Assembly (NCBI RefSeq): GCF_002786295.1
Contig: NZ_PGTC01000015.1
Location: forward strand, 64,501 to 128,500
Length of the DNA stretch: 64,000 nt
Reading direction: 5' to 3'
Source: Pseudooceanicola marinus
Lineage (GTDB): Bacteria; Pseudomonadota; Alphaproteobacteria; Rhodobacterales; Rhodobacteraceae
The notes below the pieces were generated by a model. The model ran no database searches. It was given only the letters and a program-made list of their open reading frames with translations, and was not told where the DNA came from. Shown piece after piece: positions 44,185 to 53,733 of the stretch; the first letter of the stretch is position 1, and the number at the start of each line of letters is the position of its first letter. A program made the position numbers and the translations under genes.

Positions 44185-45521
44185 TCCGCGTGATGCGCCA
44201 CATCCTGGCCCCCGCCCTTCTTCTGCTCACCGCCCTGCCGCTGCGCGCGGAGGTGCCCATCCAGGAGGTCACCAGCCCCGGCGGCCTGACCGCCTGGCTG
44301 GTGGAGGAGCATTCGATCCCCTTCACCGCGCTGGAGATCCGCTTTGCCGGTGGCGCCTCGCTGGATGAACCCGGCAAGCGCGGCGCGACCTACCTGATGA
44401 CCGGCCTTCTGGAAGAGGGATCCGGCACGGGCGAGGCCGAGATGGACAGCCGTGAGTTTGGCCGCGCCGTGGAGGGGCTGGCCGCGCAGTTCTCCTACGA
44501 CGCCCATTCCGACGGTCTGGCCGTCTCCGCCCGCTTCCTGTCGGAAAACCGTGACGAGGCGGTGGCCCTGCTGCGTCAGTCGCTGGTCGAACCGACCTTC
44601 CCTGAGGATGCGGTGGAGCGGGTGAAATCGCAGGTCCTGTCGATCATCCGCAACGACGCCAAGGACCCGCAGAAGATCGCCAGCACCAACTTCGCCGCGC
44701 AGACCTACGGCAATCACCCCTATGCATCGGCAATTGAGGGCACCGAGGCCAGCGTTGCGAGGCTGACGCGCGAGGACATGATCGACGCCTGGCGCAACGT
44801 GATGGTAAAGGACAACAACCGCGTCTCCATCGCGGCCGTGGGCGACATCACCCCCGAAGAGCTGGGCGTCCTGCTGGATGACCTGCTGGGCGAGCTGCCC
44901 GAACGCGGCGGCCCGCTGCCCGGACAGGCGAACCTGACCCTGACCCCCGGCGTGTCGATCACGCTCTTCGATACCCCGCAGGCGCAGGTGATCTGGGGGC
45001 AGGAGGGGCTTGGCATGGATGATCCCGACTTCTTCCCGGCCTTTATCCTCAACCAGATCATCGGGGGTTCGGGCTTCGATAGCCGGTTGATGACAGAGGT
45101 GCGCGAGAACCGCGGGCTGACCTATGGCATCTACACTTGGCTGGCCGATCGCGACTACGCCAATGTCTGGATGGGCAGCGTGGCCTCCGACAATCGCCGG
45201 GTGTCCGAGACGATCGAGGTGATCCGCGACGAATGGGCCCGCGTGGCCGAGGAAGGCGTGACCGCCGAGGAGTTGGAGCAGGCGAAGAAATACATGACAG
45301 GCGCCTATCCGCTGCGCTTCGACGGCAACGGGACCATCGCCCGCATCCTTGTGGGGATGCAGCATGATGGTTTCCCCATCGACTACCCCGCCGGGCGCAA
45401 CGACCGGATCAACGCCGTCACGCTGGAGGAGATCAACCGCGTGGCGCGCGAACGCCTGCACCCCGACCGCCTGCGCTTCGTCGTGGTGGGGCAGCCCGAC
45501 GGACTGGACGAGGTGAACTGA
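44181..45521 (+). CDS. M16 family protein, non-catalytic partner subunit
   Basis: A 446-residue M16 homologue with a signal peptide (about 1-20, ending LRAEVP). The zinc site is lost: where HxxEH is expected the sequence reads ATYLMTGLLEEGSG. The R/Y pair used for substrate binding in M16B partners is visible in VRENRGLTYGIYTWLA. Active and inactive M16 subunits form heterodimers in many bacteria, and the ATGA overlap with the active gene supports this. Substrates are unknown; short peptides or signal peptides are typical for the family. Confidence 0.9.
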   Translation: MIRVMRHILAPALLLLTALPLRAEVPIQEVTSPGGLTAWLVEEHSIPFTALEIRFAGGASLDEPGKRGATYLMTGLLEEGSGTGEAEMDSREFGRAVEGLAAQFSYDAHSDGLAVSARFLSENRDEAVALLRQSLVEPTFPEDAVERVKSQVLSIIRNDAKDPQKIASTNFAAQTYGNHPYASAIEGTEASVARLTREDMIDAWRNVMVKDNNRVSIAAVGDITPEELGVLLDDLLGELPERGGPLPGQANLTLTPGVSITLFDTPQAQVIWGQEGLGMDDPDFFPAFILNQIIGGSGFDSRLMTEVRENRGLTYGIYTWLADRDYANVWMGSVASDNRRVSETIEVIRDEWARVAEEGVTAEELEQAKKYMTGAYPLRFDGNGTIARILVGMQHDGFPIDYPAGRNDRINAVTLEEINRVARERLHPDRLRFVVVGQPDGLDEVN

Positions 45522-45546
45522 CCCGGCCTGCCTCATGAAAAAAACG

Positions 45547-45577
45547 AACGCCCCCGCAGTCCGGCTGTGGGGGCGTT
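45547..45577. terminator. bidirectional terminator between the M16 and merR genes
   Basis: AACGCCCCCGCAG (45547-45559) pairs with CTGTGGGGGCGTT (45565-45577), with one G-U pair and a 5-base loop. TTTCG follows on the + strand, and the preceding A-run gives a long U-run on the minus strand. Confidence 0.88.
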
Positions 45578-45615
45578 TCGCGTTCGGCGGGCAGGTGTGG
45601 GCGCCGGGGGCGGGC

Positions 45616-46026
45616 CTAGTGTTCGCCCAGGCATTGCCCGTGATCGCCAAGCGCCTCGATCAGGCCGCAGGGGGCGCCGGGGGCGTGATCGCAGGTATCG
45701 GCCAGCCGCTCCAGCTCCGTTTCCAGCCGTTGCAGGCGGGCGATGCGGGCGCGAATGTCCGACAGGTGCTGCGCGGCGATTTGGTGGGCATCGGTGCAAT
45801 CGCGGCCCTTGTCCGACAGTTCCAGCAAATGGCGGATGGCCTCCAGCGACAGGCCCAGGCCGCGCCCATGGGCGATGAAGTGCAGCCGGTCCAGGTCGGC
45901 GCGGGCATAGCGGCGCTGGCCACCTGCGCTGCGGTCGGGCGGGGGCATCAGCCCCGCCTCCTCATAGTAGCGGATCGTGGGCACCTTGACCCCGGTGGCC
46001 CGGGACAGTCTTCCGATGGAAAACAT
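45616..46026 (-). CDS. MerR family metal-responsive regulator (CadR/ZntR/PbrR-like)
   Basis: A 136-residue MerR protein. The winged helix is FSIGRLSRATGVKVPTIRYY and the metal-sensing cysteines are C77, C112 and C120, the pattern of CadR/PbrR-type sensors of Cd, Pb and Zn. A C-terminal tail GDHGQCLGEH adds His and Cys. Start MFSIGR (46026) is chosen; the longer frame reads through the promoter. It is divergent from a CDF exporter with a MerR-type operator between the two genes, so it almost certainly controls that exporter. Confidence 0.9.
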   Translation of the reverse strand: MFSIGRLSRATGVKVPTIRYYEEAGLMPPPDRSAGGQRRYARADLDRLHFIAHGRGLGLSLEAIRHLLELSDKGRDCTDAHQIAAQHLSDIRARIARLQRLETELERLADTCDHAPGAPCGLIEALGDHGQCLGEH

Positions 46027-46037
46027 CGCATTTCCCC

Positions 46038-46068
46038 TTGAACCTCTAGTGACTAGAGATCCTATCTT
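46038..46068 (+). promoter_or_regulatory. MerR-type promoter-operator of the CDF exporter
   Basis: The -35 box is TTGAAC (46038-46043) and the -10 is TATCTT (46063-46068), with a 19-bp spacer. Inside the spacer lies the perfect dyad CTCTAGT-G-ACTAGAG (46044-46058). The over-long spacer and central dyad are the hallmark of MerR-activated promoters. Confidence 0.88.
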
Positions 46069-46096
46069 GTCTCGTGACGCAGAGAAAGAGCCGAGC

Positions 46097-47020
46097 ATGC
46101 CCCACGATCACGCCCATCACCACCATCACCACCACGCCAGCGCCGAGCTAGCGGGGGACAAACGCGTCGCCTGGGCCGTCGCGGTGAACATCCTGCTGAC
46201 CGTGGTCCAGATCGTGGCCGGGGTCTTCTCCGGCTCCCTGGCGCTGATCGCCGATGCCATCCACAACCTCAGCGATGCGCTCTCGCTGGTCATCGCCTTC
46301 GTTGCCCGCCGCATCGCCCGGCGCCCCGCCGATGCCTCGATGACCTTCGGCTATGGCCGGGCGGAGGTGGTCGCGGCGCTGGTCAACTACACCACGCTGA
46401 TCGTCATCGCCGTCATGCTGGCCTTCGAGGGGGTGGAGCGTCTGTTCAACCCGGCCGACGTCGAGGGTTGGACCGTGGTCATCGTGGCCGGCGTGGCGCT
46501 GGTCATCGACACGGCCACGGCCCTGCTGATGCTGTCGTTGCAGAAGGGCAGTGTGAACATGCGGGCGGCCTTCCTGCACAATATCGCCGATGCGCTCGGA
46601 TCCGTCGCGGTGATCGTCGGCGGCACGCTGATCCTGCTTTACGACTGGCGGCTGGTGGATCCGATCGTCACCCTGATGATCTCCGGCTACATCCTGTGGC
46701 ACGCGGGGGCGGAGATCGGGCCGGTGATCCGCCTGCTGATGCTGGGCAGCCCCGATAGCCCCGAGGTCGGTGAAGTCGCGCGCGAGATCCGCGCGGTCGA
46801 GGGGGTCGACGGGCTGCACCACCTGCACCTGTGGCGGATGCAGGAGAACGAGGCGGCGCTGGAGGCCCATGTGGTCCTGTCGGGCGCCGCCGCCGAGGCA
46901 CCGGGCGTGCGCGCCCGCATCGTGGCCCTGCTGCACGACCGGTTCGAGCTGACCCATGTGACATTGCAGCTGGAGACCCGAGACGAGGCCTGTGCCGACG
47001 CGCCGCTGATCGGTCACTAG
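46097..47020 (+). CDS. cation diffusion facilitator (CDF) metal exporter
   Basis: A 307-residue CDF transporter. After a His-rich tail (HDHAHHHHHHHASAE) come about six transmembrane helices. The metal site is formed by SLALIADAIHNLSDA (HxxxD) in helix 2 and AFLHNIADALGS (HxxxD) in helix 5, and a cytoplasmic C-terminal domain follows (about 215-300). HxxxD in both helices fits Zn/Cd exporters such as ZitB or CzcD. The regulator is the divergent MerR gene. ATG 46097 has AGAGAAAGAG as a ribosome site. Confidence 0.92.
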   Translation: MPHDHAHHHHHHHASAELAGDKRVAWAVAVNILLTVVQIVAGVFSGSLALIADAIHNLSDALSLVIAFVARRIARRPADASMTFGYGRAEVVAALVNYTTLIVIAVMLAFEGVERLFNPADVEGWTVVIVAGVALVIDTATALLMLSLQKGSVNMRAAFLHNIADALGSVAVIVGGTLILLYDWRLVDPIVTLMISGYILWHAGAEIGPVIRLLMLGSPDSPEVGEVAREIRAVEGVDGLHHLHLWRMQENEAALEAHVVLSGAAAEAPGVRARIVALLHDRFELTHVTLQLETRDEACADAPLIGH

Positions 47021-47036
47021 ACCGGCAGGCGGGGTC

Positions 47037-47738
47037 TCAGCGATCCGCGGGGATGCGCCCCGCGGCCTTTTCGCGGGCGTAGAAGAAGGCCAGCGACTTG
47101 TCGCGCTCGGGCGCGAAACGGGCGCCGCTTTCGATGGCGGCGATACGATCCAGGCGGAAGGTGCGGAAATCCTCGCGCAGTTCGCACCAGGCCAGCAGGG
47201 TCCAGACCTTGCCCCAGAAGAACAGGCCGAGGGGGCGCAGCACGCGCTCCGTCTCGGCGCCGGTTTCCGACAGGTAGCAGATGTGCAGCCGGGTGCGGCC
47301 ATGCACGGCGGCCTCGATCCGGTCGAGACGGGCGCGCAGGGCGGGCGGCAGGTCGCGCGGCGCGACGGCATGGACCTGCACGGCGCCGGCGCGGGCGCGG
47401 GCCGCCTCGGGCAGCACCGCGTCGATCTTCAGCAGCGCCTCCTCGGCGCTCGCGGCCATGGACAGCCCGCCCCAGGCCCGCAGCAGCCGCGCCCCGGCGA
47501 CCAGGGCCACGATCTCCTCTTCCGTGAACATCAGCGGCGGCACGTCATGGCCCGGCTGCATCACGTAGCCCAGCCCGGCCTCGCCCTCGATCGGCACGCC
47601 AGAGGCCTGCAGATCGGCCACGTCGCGATAGATGGTGCGGAGCGACACCTCCAGCCGCTCCGCCAGGGTGCGCCCGGTCACCAACCGCCCGCCGCGCAGA
47701 TGCTGCACGATCTGGAACAGGCGGTCGGCGCGGCGCAT
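47037..47738 (-). CDS. YafY/PafC-type regulator (HTH plus WYL domain)
   Basis: A 233-residue protein with an N-terminal DeoR-like HTH (LVTGRTLAERLEVSLRTIYR) and a WYL domain in the C-terminal half (HICYLSETGAETERVLRPLG and GKVWTLLAWCELREDFRTFR). WYL proteins often regulate stress or DNA-repair genes and bind ligands such as nucleic acid. It starts two bases after the stop of the VOC gene on the same strand. A cluster of TGTCAG half-sites upstream of that operon is a plausible target. Confidence 0.88.
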   Translation of the reverse strand: MRRADRLFQIVQHLRGGRLVTGRTLAERLEVSLRTIYRDVADLQASGVPIEGEAGLGYVMQPGHDVPPLMFTEEEIVALVAGARLLRAWGGLSMAASAEEALLKIDAVLPEAARARAGAVQVHAVAPRDLPPALRARLDRIEAAVHGRTRLHICYLSETGAETERVLRPLGLFFWGKVWTLLAWCELREDFRTFRLDRIAAIESGARFAPERDKSLAFFYAREKAAGRIPADR

Positions 47739-47740
47739 CC

Positions 47741-48124
47741 TCAGGCCCCCTGCATGGCGGGTTCGAACAGGCCGATGCGGTTGCCGTCGGGATCATGGAT
47801 CATTTGGTAGCGGCCCGGCGGGATCGACAGCAGGGGCCCTTCGGCGGTGGCGCCCGCGGCCAGGGCGCGTTCGGTCGCCGCCTCGACGGTTTCGGGGACC
47901 CGAAGGTGAATTACCGGCCCCTTGCCGCCGGCCACGGGTCCTTCGACCAGGTTGCCGCCCACGCCGCCGCTGCCGAAGGCGGCGACCCGCTGAGGGCCCA
48001 TGTGGGTGATCGGCATCTCCCAGCCGAAGACTCGGCGGTAAAAGGCGGCGCCGGCCTCCAGGTCGGTGACGGGGATCTCGGTCCAGACGGTCGTCAGGGC
48101 GGGGGTCTGCATGTCTTGGCTCAT
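47741..48124 (-). CDS. VOC family protein
   Basis: A 127-residue vicinal-oxygen-chelate protein: VWTEIPVTDLEAGAAFYRRV, FGWEMPITHMG, and a C-terminal IHDPDGNRIGLFEPA. It belongs to the large glyoxalase/bleomycin-resistance/dioxygenase group, in which the exact role cannot be told from sequence. It forms an operon with the YafY-type regulator. Start MSQDMQ at 48124 is preferred; ATG 48112 is possible. Confidence 0.82.
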   Translation of the reverse strand: MSQDMQTPALTTVWTEIPVTDLEAGAAFYRRVFGWEMPITHMGPQRVAAFGSGGVGGNLVEGPVAGGKGPVIHLRVPETVEAATERALAAGATAEGPLLSIPPGRYQMIHDPDGNRIGLFEPAMQGA

Positions 48125-48134
48125 GATGTGTCTC

Positions 48135-48194
48135 CTGTCAGAGCGGTGATGCGCCCTGTCTGACACAGCCCTGCTGACAGCATCCTGTCAGCAG
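48135..48194 (-). promoter_or_regulatory. cluster of TGTCAG-type half-sites upstream of the VOC/YafY operon
   Basis: A perfect inverted repeat, CTGCTGACAG at 48171-48180 and CTGTCAGCAG at 48185-48194 with a 4-base gap, lies 47-70 bp upstream of the VOC gene. Nearby are CTGTCAG at 48135 and the palindrome TGTC-T-GACA at 48158-48166. Several TGTCAG half-sites suggest an operator, probably for the YafY-type regulator itself. A terminator of the DUF1285 gene upstream is less likely because no T-run follows. Confidence 0.6.
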
Positions 48195-48310
48195 CCGTCA
48201 GCGTCCAGCGGAAAGCTCACGTCTGTCCTGCCGGAGGCGCGCAGCTCCAGGCCAGCCAGCCGCGCAGGGCGCCCCGGCAGGTCCCGCGGTGCTGGCGCCG
48301 GGGGCACAGC

Positions 48311-48886
48311 CTAGGAGGTGCTCAACTCCGCCGCCGGGATGATCGGGAAGAACTCCCCAGAGGAGCGGACGCCGAACCAGTCCGTGCCCTCGACCTCCTG
48401 GGTCTCGCCCAGATCGACCAGCCGGTAGAAGCTCTTGCGGTCGATCAGCGCCTCCAGCCGGTCGCGGATCAGCACGTAGGGCGAAGGTTCGCCCGTCTCG
48501 GGGTCGCGTTCGACGCGGATCGGGTGGTCGGGGCCGGCCGCGGCCTCGTCGGCGACGTTGGTCAGGAAGGTCAGTACCTGCGACTCGCCCTCCCCCTCGA
48601 CCTCGAAATCAACGGCGACAAAGGGGGCGTCATCGACGGTGATGCCGACTTTCTCCACCGGAGTGACCAGAAAGTAATCATCGCCATCCTTGCGCAGGAT
48701 GGTCGAGAACAGTCGCACCAGCTCCGGCCGCCCGATGGGTGTGCCGAGGTAGAACCAGGTGCCATCGCGGGCAATCCGCATGTCCAGGTCGCCGCAGAAG
48801 GGCGGGTTCCACTTGTGGATCGGCGGCAATCCGCGCCCCTTGGCGGCGCGCGCCGAGGCTGCGATGCTGTCCGCGGAGACATTCAC
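48311..48886 (-). CDS. DUF1285 domain protein
   Basis: A 191-residue protein of the DUF1285 family, with [40 protein letters not shown] and [20 protein letters not shown] as its core. Function is unknown; the fold has been seen to contain ligand-binding beta modules. Start is a probable GTG at 48886 ([11 protein letters not shown]); ATG 48916 ten codons upstream (MINSLSSQN) is also open but has no better ribosome site. It is divergent from the MoxR operon with a shared AT-richer promoter region (48887-48980). Confidence 0.82.
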   Translation of the reverse strand: MNVSADSIAASARAAKGRGLPPIHKWNPPFCGDLDMRIARDGTWFYLGTPIGRPELVRLFSTILRKDGDDYFLVTPVEKVGITVDDAPFVAVDFEVEGEGESQVLTFLTNVADEAAAGPDHPIRVERDPETGEPSPYVLIRDRLEALIDRKSFYRLVDLGETQEVEGTDWFGVRSSGEFFPIIPAAELSTS

Positions 48887-48980
48887 ACTATTTTGTGACG
48901 ACAGTGAATTTATCATTAACCAACTCGTCGCTACAGTTTCCCTTAACACTATAGAGCATAGCCTGCGCTGGAGGAATGTC

Positions 48981-50029
<1,049 letters not shown>

Positions 50030-50033
<4 letters not shown>

Positions 50034-50905
50034 GGACACCGGCCGCCCTTCGACACCGCGCCGAGGAGGAGGCCGCCCGCCTGCCGCCGCTGCTGGCGCG
50101 GGCCGAGCAGCTGGCCGGCACCGTCCTGCTGGGCGACCACGGTCGCCGCCGCGCAGGGCTGGGCGATGACTTCTGGCAATACCGCCCGGTGCAGCCGGGC
50201 GATCCGCGCCGCATGATCGACTGGCGCCGCTCCGCCCGGTCCGACGACCGTTTCGTGCGCGAACGCGAATGGCAGATCGCGCAGAGCGTCATGCTCTGGG
50301 TCGATCAGTCGGCGTCCATGTCCTTCACGTCGAACGACAAGAGCTTGCCTGAAAAGGGTGACCGCGCCCGCGACATTGCCCTGGCCACGGCCATCCTGCT
50401 GATCCGGGGCGGCGAACGCGTGGGCCTGACCGGCACCCTGCTGCCGCCGCGACGGGGCCAGAACCAGGTGCTGCGGCTGGCCGAGTTCTTCAGCCGCGCC
50501 AGCGACGAGGATTTCGGCGTGCCCGAACATCGCGCCATGCTGCCCAATGCCCGCGCCCTTTTCGTCAGTGATTTCCTCGGCCCCATCGACGGGCTGACCA
50601 CCGCGCTGACCAAGGCCGCCGACCGCGGCGTGCGGGGCGTACTGTTGCAGGTGCTGGACCCGGTGGAGGAGGCCTTTCCCTTCCACGGGCGCACCATCTT
50701 CGAAAGCATGGGGGGCACTGTCGCCCATGAGACGCTGAAGGCGAGCGAGCTGAAGGATCGCTATCTCGCCCGCCTGGCGGAACGCAAAGAGCATCTGACG
50801 CAGCTTTGTGCCGCGACCGGCTGGCAATACGGCCAGCATCATACCTCCGCCTCGGCCCAGAGCGCGCTGCTGTGGGTCTGGCAGGCGCTGGATCGGGGGG
50901 TGTGA
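50030..50905 (+). CDS. DUF58 domain protein
   Basis: A 291-residue protein of the DUF58 family, which typically accompanies MoxR. The core motif YRPVQPGDPRRMIDWRRSAR is followed by a VWA-like region with a MIDAS DxSxS (MLWVDQSASMSF). The start is GTG 50030, overlapping the MoxR stop. The protein may be the VWA-type client or partner of the MoxR ATPase. No transmembrane segment is obvious. Its stop overlaps the next gene's ATG (TGATG). Confidence 0.9.
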
Positions 50906-53730
50906 TGCTGGGACCTGTCGGATTCGCCGCGCCCTGGTTGCTGCTGGCCCTGGTGGCCCTGCCCATCCTGTGGCTGATCCTGCGCGCGGTGCCGCCCGCG
51001 CCGGTGCGCCGGCGCTTCCCCGGCGTCGCGCTGCTCTTGGGCCTGAAGGACGATGAAAGCGTCAGCGACCGCACGCCCTGGTGGCTTCTGCTGCTGCGCA
51101 TGCTGGCCGTGGCCGCGGTGATCATCGGCCTGGCCGGTCCCGTTCTGAACCCCGAGGAGCGCGCGGCGGAGGGCAGCGATGGCCCGCTTCTGCTGCTGCT
51201 CGACGGCAGCTGGGCCAGCGCCGCCGACTGGCCGCGCCAGGAAGAGGCCGCCGAGACCCTGCTGGAGGATGCGGCCCGCGCTGGACGCACTGCTGCCGTC
51301 ATCCGACTGACCACCCCCGAACCGCCCGTGTTCCAGACCCCGGAAACCTGGGTCACACGACTGCCGGGCCTGGCCCCCGAACCCTGGGCGCCGCGCGGCC
51401 CCGAGGACGAAGGCATGGCCCGCACCATCGCGGCCATCGAGGAGTTGGAGGCCGGGGTCGAGACCGTCTGGATTTCCGACGGGCTGGACCGGCCCGGGCG
51501 CGAGGCCCTGCTGGAGGCCGTCGAGGACCGTGGCCCGGTGCGCGTGCTGGAAACCGGCGGCGACGTGCTGGCGCTGCGTCCGCCCGCCTTCGCCGATGGC
51601 GCAGTGCAGCTGACCGCGATCCGCGCCGCCCGCGACCTCGATCGCATCCAGGCGGTCACGGTGCAGGCCCATGGCCGCGACCCGGCGGGCGTGATGCGCG
51701 TGCTGGATCAGGCCGAGATGACCTTCGACGCCGGGGCCGTCCTGGCCCGCACCGAGATGGTCCTGCCGGCCGAGATCCGGGCGCGGCTGACCCATTTCGC
51801 CCTCGCCGGCACCCGCTCTGCCGGGGCCGTGGCGCTGACCGATGACGGGCTGCGCCGGCGCGAGGTTGCCCTGATCGCTGGCCGCGACGACCGCGAGGCG
51901 CTGGAACTGCTGTCGCCGCTGCACTACCTGCAAAGCGCGCTGGAAACCAATGCCGACCTGCTGCATGGCGCCCTGACCGACGTGCTGCCCGCAAACCCGG
52001 ACGTGGTGGTGCTGGCCGATGTGGCCACCCTCTCGGACGGCGAGGCCGAGGCCCTGACGGAATGGGTCGAGGGCGGCGGGATGCTCCTGCGCTTTGCCGG
52101 CCCGCGCCTGGCCGCCAGCGATGTCAGCCGGGCCGAGGAAGACCCGCTGATGCCCGTGCGCCTGCGCGCGGGCGGGCGCAGCCTGGGCGGCGCCATGTCC
52201 TGGGGCGATCCCAAGACACTGGCGCCTTTCGACGATGACAGCCCCTTTGCCGGTCTGACGGTGCCCGAAGACGTCACCGTGTCCTCGCAGGTCATGGCTC
52301 AGCCCGATCCGACCCTGGCCGAAAGATCCATCGCGCGCCTCAGCGACGGCACGCCGCTGGTCACACGCAAGGCCATCGGGCAGGGGCAGGTCGTGCTGTT
52401 CCACGTCACTGCCAATGCCGAATGGTCCACCCTGCCGCTTTCGGGTCTCTTCGTCAGCATGCTGGAGCGGCTGTCGGTGTCCTCGGTCAACACCCGCCCC
52501 GCCGCGGAGGAGATCAAGGGCAGCACCTGGGCGCCCGAACGGGTGATGGACGCCTTTGGCACCATCTCCAATGCAGGCACCCTACCGGGGGTGGACGGGG
52601 CCGACCTGATCGCGGCGCCCCTTGGGCCGGACCTGCAACCGGGCCTCTATCGCAGTGAGGACCGCGCCATCGCCCGCAACGTGATGGGGGTCGAAACCTC
52701 GATCTCTCCCGCCCGCTGGCCCGGCCGCGTGACGGTGCAGGGACTGGTGCCGCCGGTCGAACGCCCCCTGGGCGGGTTCCTTCTGGGGCTGGCCCTGCTG
52801 CTGCTGCTGGCCGATATCCTGGCCTCGCTGGCCCTGTCCGGCCGGCTGCGCGGGGCCCGTGCCGCGGGCGCTTCCGTGCTGCTGGCCCTAGCCCTGCTGC
52901 TGCCCGCGCCCGAGGTGGCCCGTGCGCAGGAGGCGCAGGGACAGGAGACGCGGGGGCAGGCGGCGCGGGAGGCCGAGGATTTCGCCCTCGCCGCCACCCA
53001 AGAAACCGTGCTGGCCCATGTGCTGACCGGCAACGACCGTGTTGACGACCTGGCGCAGGCCGGTCTGCGCGGGCTGTCCGATACGCTCTACTTCCGCACC
53101 TCGGTCGAACCGGCCCCGCCCATGGGGGTGAACCTGGAAACGGATGAGCTATCGCTGTTCCCCTTCCTCTACTGGCCCGTCACCGCCGATCAGCCGATCC
53201 CGTCGGACGCGGCCTATGCCAAGCTGAACCGCTACCTGCGCAGCGGCGGGATGATCCTCTTCGACACGCGGGACGGCGATGTCTCGGGCTTTGGCGCCGC
53301 CACGCCGGAAGGGCGGCGGCTGCAGGACCTGGCCCGGCCGCTGGACGTGCCGGCGCTGGAACAGATGCCCGAAGATCACGTGCTGACCCGCACCTTCTAC
53401 CTGCTGCAGGACTTCCCCGGCCGCTATGTCGGTGCGCCGGTTTGGGTGGAGGCCGCGCCCGCGGATGCCGAGCAGATCGAGGGGATGCCCTTCCGCAACC
53501 TCAACGACGGGGTGACGCCGGTGGTCATCGGCGGCAACGACTGGGCCGCGGCCTGGGCCGTGGACGAGGACGGGCTGCCGTTGCTGTCCGTGGGGTCCGG
53601 GATGGGCGGCGAACGCCAGCGCGAGATCGCCTATCGCTTCGGGGTGAACCTGGTGATGCACGTGCTGACCGGGAACTACAAATCCGACCAGGTCCACGTG
53701 CCTGCGCTGCTGGACCGGCTGGGGAACTAG
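50905..53730 (+). CDS. large membrane protein with BatA-like N-terminus and DUF4159 C-terminus
   Basis: A 941-residue protein. N-terminal residues 1-85 form the BatA-like double-helix module (AAPWLLLALVALPILWLILR). Next comes a degenerate VWA-like region (DGSWASAADW near residue 100) and a Rossmann-like part. Transmembrane segments lie near 625-670. From about 720 to 940 is a DUF4159 domain with FPFLYWPVTADQPIPSDAAY and LNRYLRSGGMILFDTRDGD. The family is known in alphaproteobacteria but its function is unassigned. It is overlapped at its start by the DUF58 gene and is followed four bases later by the next membrane gene. Confidence 0.87.
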   Translation: MLGPVGFAAPWLLLALVALPILWLILRAVPPAPVRRRFPGVALLLGLKDDESVSDRTPWWLLLLRMLAVAAVIIGLAGPVLNPEERAAEGSDGPLLLLLDGSWASAADWPRQEEAAETLLEDAARAGRTAAVIRLTTPEPPVFQTPETWVTRLPGLAPEPWAPRGPEDEGMARTIAAIEELEAGVETVWISDGLDRPGREALLEAVEDRGPVRVLETGGDVLALRPPAFADGAVQLTAIRAARDLDRIQAVTVQAHGRDPAGVMRVLDQAEMTFDAGAVLARTEMVLPAEIRARLTHFALAGTRSAGAVALTDDGLRRREVALIAGRDDREALELLSPLHYLQSALETNADLLHGALTDVLPANPDVVVLADVATLSDGEAEALTEWVEGGGMLLRFAGPRLAASDVSRAEEDPLMPVRLRAGGRSLGGAMSWGDPKTLAPFDDDSPFAGLTVPEDVTVSSQVMAQPDPTLAERSIARLSDGTPLVTRKAIGQGQVVLFHVTANAEWSTLPLSGLFVSMLERLSVSSVNTRPAAEEIKGSTWAPERVMDAFGTISNAGTLPGVDGADLIAAPLGPDLQPGLYRSEDRAIARNVMGVETSISPARWPGRVTVQGLVPPVERPLGGFLLGLALLLLLADILASLALSGRLRGARAAGASVLLALALLLPAPEVARAQEAQGQETRGQAAREAEDFALAATQETVLAHVLTGNDRVDDLAQAGLRGLSDTLYFRTSVEPAPPMGVNLETDELSLFPFLYWPVTADQPIPSDAAYAKLNRYLRSGGMILFDTRDGDVSGFGAATPEGRRLQDLARPLDVPALEQMPEDHVLTRTFYLLQDFPGRYVGAPVWVEAAPADAEQIEGMPFRNLNDGVTPVVIGGNDWAAAWAVDEDGLPLLSVGSGMGGERQREIAYRFGVNLVMHVLTGNYKSDQVHVPALLDRLGN

Positions 53731-53733
53731 GCC

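Noticed and set aside
46100-46140. Run of CAC/CAT codons looking like a simple repeat or an added His tag
   Set aside because: It encodes the natural His-rich N-terminus of the CDF exporter, which is common in this family.
48887-48980. TTAACC and TTAAC motifs suggesting a CtrA site in the DUF1285-MoxR divergent promoter
   Set aside because: The spacing does not fit TTAA-N7-TTAA, so a CtrA box cannot be supported.
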